37,115 bases of DNA. Origin: Rhodoferax sp. (GTDB lineage Bacteria > Pseudomonadota > Gammaproteobacteria > Burkholderiales > Burkholderiaceae_C). Under the pieces are notes generated by a model that did not search any database, was not told the origin of the DNA, and was given only the letters and a program-made list of their open reading frames with translations. The number at the start of each line of letters is the position of its first letter. The first letter of the stretch is position 1. A program made the translations under genes and the position numbers. Shown here piece after piece: positions 35,404 through 37,115 of this stretch. Location of the stretch: contig NZ_JANXUQ010000230.1 in NCBI RefSeq assembly GCF_025356155.1, positions 1 to 37,115 on the forward strand, read 5' to 3'.

Positions 35404-36684
35404 TCAAATATCAAACAACAAACGCGCTGGATCCTCCAGCGCATCCTTCATGGCCACCAGGCCTAACACGGCCTCGCGGCCGTCGATGATGCGGTGGTCA
35501 TAGGACATGGCGAAGTAGTTCATGGGGCGTACCACCACCACACCGTTTTCCACCATGGCGCGGTCCTTCGTGGCGTGCACGCCCAGGATGGCCGACTGTG
35601 GCGGGTTGATGATGGGCGTGGACATCATGGAGCCGAAGGTGCCGCCATTGGAGATGGAGAAGGTGCCACCGGTCATCTCTTCGATACCCAGCTTGCCGTC
35701 CTTGGCCTTTTGGCCGTATTCGGCAATCTTCTTTTCGATGTCGGCAAAGCTCATCTGGTCGGCATTGCGCAAAATCGGCACCACCAGACCACGGGGCGAA
35801 CCCACCGCGATACCGATGTCAAAGTAGCCGTGGTAAACGATGTCGTTACCGTCGACCGAGGCGTTCAGCACCGGGAATTTCTTCAGCGCGTGTACGGCCG
35901 CCTTGACGAAGAAACTCATGAAGCCGAGCTTGACGCCGTGTTCCTTCTCAAAACGCTCCTGCATGCGCTTGCGCATGTCCATGACCGGGGCCATGTTGAT
36001 TTCGTTGAAGGTCGTCAAGATCGCATTGGTGGACTGCGATTGCAGCAGACGCTCGGCCACACGGGCGCGCAGGCGGCTCATGGGCACCCGCTGCTCGGGG
36101 CGGTCGCCGAAATCGGTCGATGGTGCAGCAACCTGTGGCAACAATGCGGCCTTAGCCCCCGTGGGGATTGCGACCGCAGCTACTGTTTTAGGAGCAGCAG
36201 CGGGAGCGGATGTAGCACCGGCGGCCACCGCACCCAGCACATCACCCTTGGTGACACGGCCATCTTTGCCAGTGCCTGCCACAGAGCCGACCGACAGGTT
36301 GTTGTCCGCCAATAGCTTCGCAGCAGCTGGCATGGCCACATCGGCCTTGGAGTTGTTTGCAGCAGAAGCAGCTGGCGCCGCTGGAGCCGAGGCTACGGGA
36401 GCGGTGGCTGCCGCAGCGGGAGCGGCAACCGCTCCAGCCGTAGCTGTGGTGTCGATGCGGGCGATCAATTGCTCGGCAGCAACGGTCGCGCCGTTCGGTT
36501 GAACCAGTTCCACGATCACGCCGGCGCTGGGAGCAGGCACTTCGAGCACCACCTTGTCAGTTTCCACCTCGATCAGGATCTCGTCGACAAGGACCGCATC
36601 ACCAACCTTCTTCTTCCATTGCAGCAGCGTGGCTTCGGCCACGGACTCAGACAGCTGAGGTACTTTTACTTCTACGATTGCCAT
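35404..36684 (-). CDS. odhB: Dihydrolipoyllysine-residue succinyltransferase (E2), 2-oxoglutarate dehydrogenase
   Basis: A 426-residue E2 core enzyme (also called sucB) that transfers succinyl groups to CoA. The lipoyl domain (1 to about 75) has the lipoylated lysine in [10 protein letters not shown] (Lys44). An Ala-Pro-rich hinge follows, then the E3-binding domain ([33 protein letters not shown]), a second Ala/Pro linker, and the catalytic domain ending in the CoA/active-site motif [13 protein letters not shown]. One lipoyl domain is the norm for the oxoglutarate enzyme, against two or three in some pyruvate E2 proteins. ATG 36684 has GGAAAG upstream. It sits between sucA and lpdA in one transcription unit. 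Confidence 0.97.
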   Translation of the reverse strand: MAIVEVKVPQLSESVAEATLLQWKKKVGDAVLVDEILIEVETDKVVLEVPAPSAGVIVELVQPNGATVAAEQLIARIDTTATAGAVAAPAAAATAPVASAPAAPAASAANNSKADVAMPAAAKLLADNNLSVGSVAGTGKDGRVTKGDVLGAVAAGATSAPAAAPKTVAAVAIPTGAKAALLPQVAAPSTDFGDRPEQRVPMSRLRARVAERLLQSQSTNAILTTFNEINMAPVMDMRKRMQERFEKEHGVKLGFMSFFVKAAVHALKKFPVLNASVDGNDIVYHGYFDIGIAVGSPRGLVVPILRNADQMSFADIEKKIAEYGQKAKDGKLGIEEMTGGTFSISNGGTFGSMMSTPIINPPQSAILGVHATKDRAMVENGVVVVRPMNYFAMSYDHRIIDGREAVLGLVAMKDALEDPARLLFDI

Positions 36685-36731
36685 GTTGTTCTTTCCGTTT
36701 TATGTATTGATTGCATTGACGTGCTGTCGCG

Positions 36732-37115
36732 TTACTTGGTCAAAATAAAGCCCTTGAGCTTGCCAAACGCGCCCTCAACCAAAGCCTTTTGCTGTTCCTG
36801 GTGCAGGTGGGAATAGCCCACTGCCGGGGAAGCCGATGCCGCGCGACCGGAGTAGCCCAGACGCTGGCCATCCATCATGTTTTCGTGGATGTTGTGCTGG
36901 ATGAAGAACCATGCGCCCTGGTTCTGTGGCTCGTCTTGGCACCACACGATGTCGGTGGCATGGGGGTACTTCTTCAGTTCCGCCGCGAAGGCCTTGTGCG
37001 GAAACGGATACAGCTGCTCCACCAGCACGATGGCGGTGTCGTTCTGCTTCTTCGCATCGCGACGCTTGCGCAGGTCGTAGGCCACCTTGCCCGAGCAGGC
37101 GATCACCCGCTTGAC
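36732..37115 (-). CDS. sucA: 2-oxoglutarate dehydrogenase E1 component, C-terminal part
   Basis: The last 127 codons of the thiamine-diphosphate E1 subunit; the rest lies beyond the right edge. Recognisable C-terminal elements are the RVIACSGKVAYDL strand, IVLVEQLYPFPHKAF, DIVWCQDEPQNQGAWFFI and the family's YSGRAASASPAVGYSHLHQEQQKALVEGAF close to the end. The frame stays open to base 37115 (codons for VKRV precede IACSGK), so no start is visible. The stop is followed by 47 bases and then the odhB start, consistent with one operon. It decarboxylates 2-oxoglutarate and passes succinyl groups to the E2 lipoyl domain. Confidence 0.96.
   Translation of the reverse strand, partial: VKRVIACSGKVAYDLRKRRDAKKQNDTAIVLVEQLYPFPHKAFAAELKKYPHATDIVWCQDEPQNQGAWFFIQHNIHENMMDGQRLGYSGRAASASPAVGYSHLHQEQQKALVEGAFGKLKGFILTK

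Noticed and set aside
33939..35489. Open frame of 516 codons on the plus strand, antisense to lpdA
   Set aside because: Its residues are low-complexity and unlike any family, and the minus strand carries a full LpdA with all motifs. This is the usual shadow frame of a high-GC gene.

Overview
The window is about 37 kb of high-GC chromosome that reads as a betaproteobacterium of the order Burkholderiales, most likely Comamonadaceae (a Rhodoferax/Polaromonas-type organism). The placement rests on protein content and gene order recalled from that group: ndk-rlmN-pilF-rodZ-ispG, then yfgM-bamB-der-hfq-hflX-hflK-hflC-DUF2065-hisZ-purA, and sucA-odhB-lpdA-zapE. It also rests on a short intergenic repeat present in three copies that resembles one I recall from that family. 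Nearly all of the DNA is core housekeeping sequence. I see no tRNA, rRNA, CRISPR array, insertion sequence, prophage or integron. No gap between genes exceeds 300 bases; the longest (9284-9515, 232 bp) is filled by an unusual set of interlocked inverted repeats.

Layout. 1-119 is the tail of an unrecognised plus-strand gene. 183-3457 holds a periplasmic cyclic-nucleotide phosphodiesterase (cpdB) divergent from a pair of half-size chromate transporters. 3593-6893 holds rlmB and a ybbA-type ABC ATPase on the minus strand, and tesA and mnmH on the plus strand; ybbA and tesA share one CATG as their two start codons. 6914-10040 is all minus strand: a lysine-rich small protein, a DUF2189 membrane protein, a Cys/Met-metabolism PLP lyase and a purine phosphoribosyltransferase. 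10121-27039 is a long minus-strand run: scpB, rluB, ndk, rlmN, pilF, rodZ, ispG, yfgM, bamB, der, hfq, hflX, hflK, hflC, DUF2065, hisZ, purA. Many of its genes overlap by 1-8 bases. 27155-31195 holds rluD divergent from bamD, then a YoaA/DinG-type helicase with a DUF465 protein in front of it. 31300-37115 holds a PP2C phosphatase, a secreted coiled-coil protein coupled to zapE, and the 2-oxoglutarate dehydrogenase operon sucA-odhB-lpdA, with sucA cut by the window edge.

How the genes work together. Several encode envelope assembly or quality control: BamB, BamD, YfgM, RodZ, PilF, HflK/HflC, ZapE. Another group makes or modifies RNA and ribosomes: RlmN, RlmB, RluB, RluD, MnmH, Der, HflX, Hfq. 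The rest are central metabolism: 2-oxoglutarate dehydrogenase, Ndk, PurA, IspG, HisZ, a PLP lyase and the phosphoribosyltransferase.

The signals the genes do not explain are in the small intergenic gaps. (1) At 9315-9507 two long-armed hairpins lie side by side, and their loops are perfectly complementary to each other over 27 bases. (2) At 4398-4487 there is a nested hairpin of similar design. (3) Three copies of a roughly 65-bp dispersed repeat are present. (4) hisS is absent from its usual place between ispG and yfgM. No new protein-coding system is evident; the interlocked hairpins are the best candidate for something undescribed.
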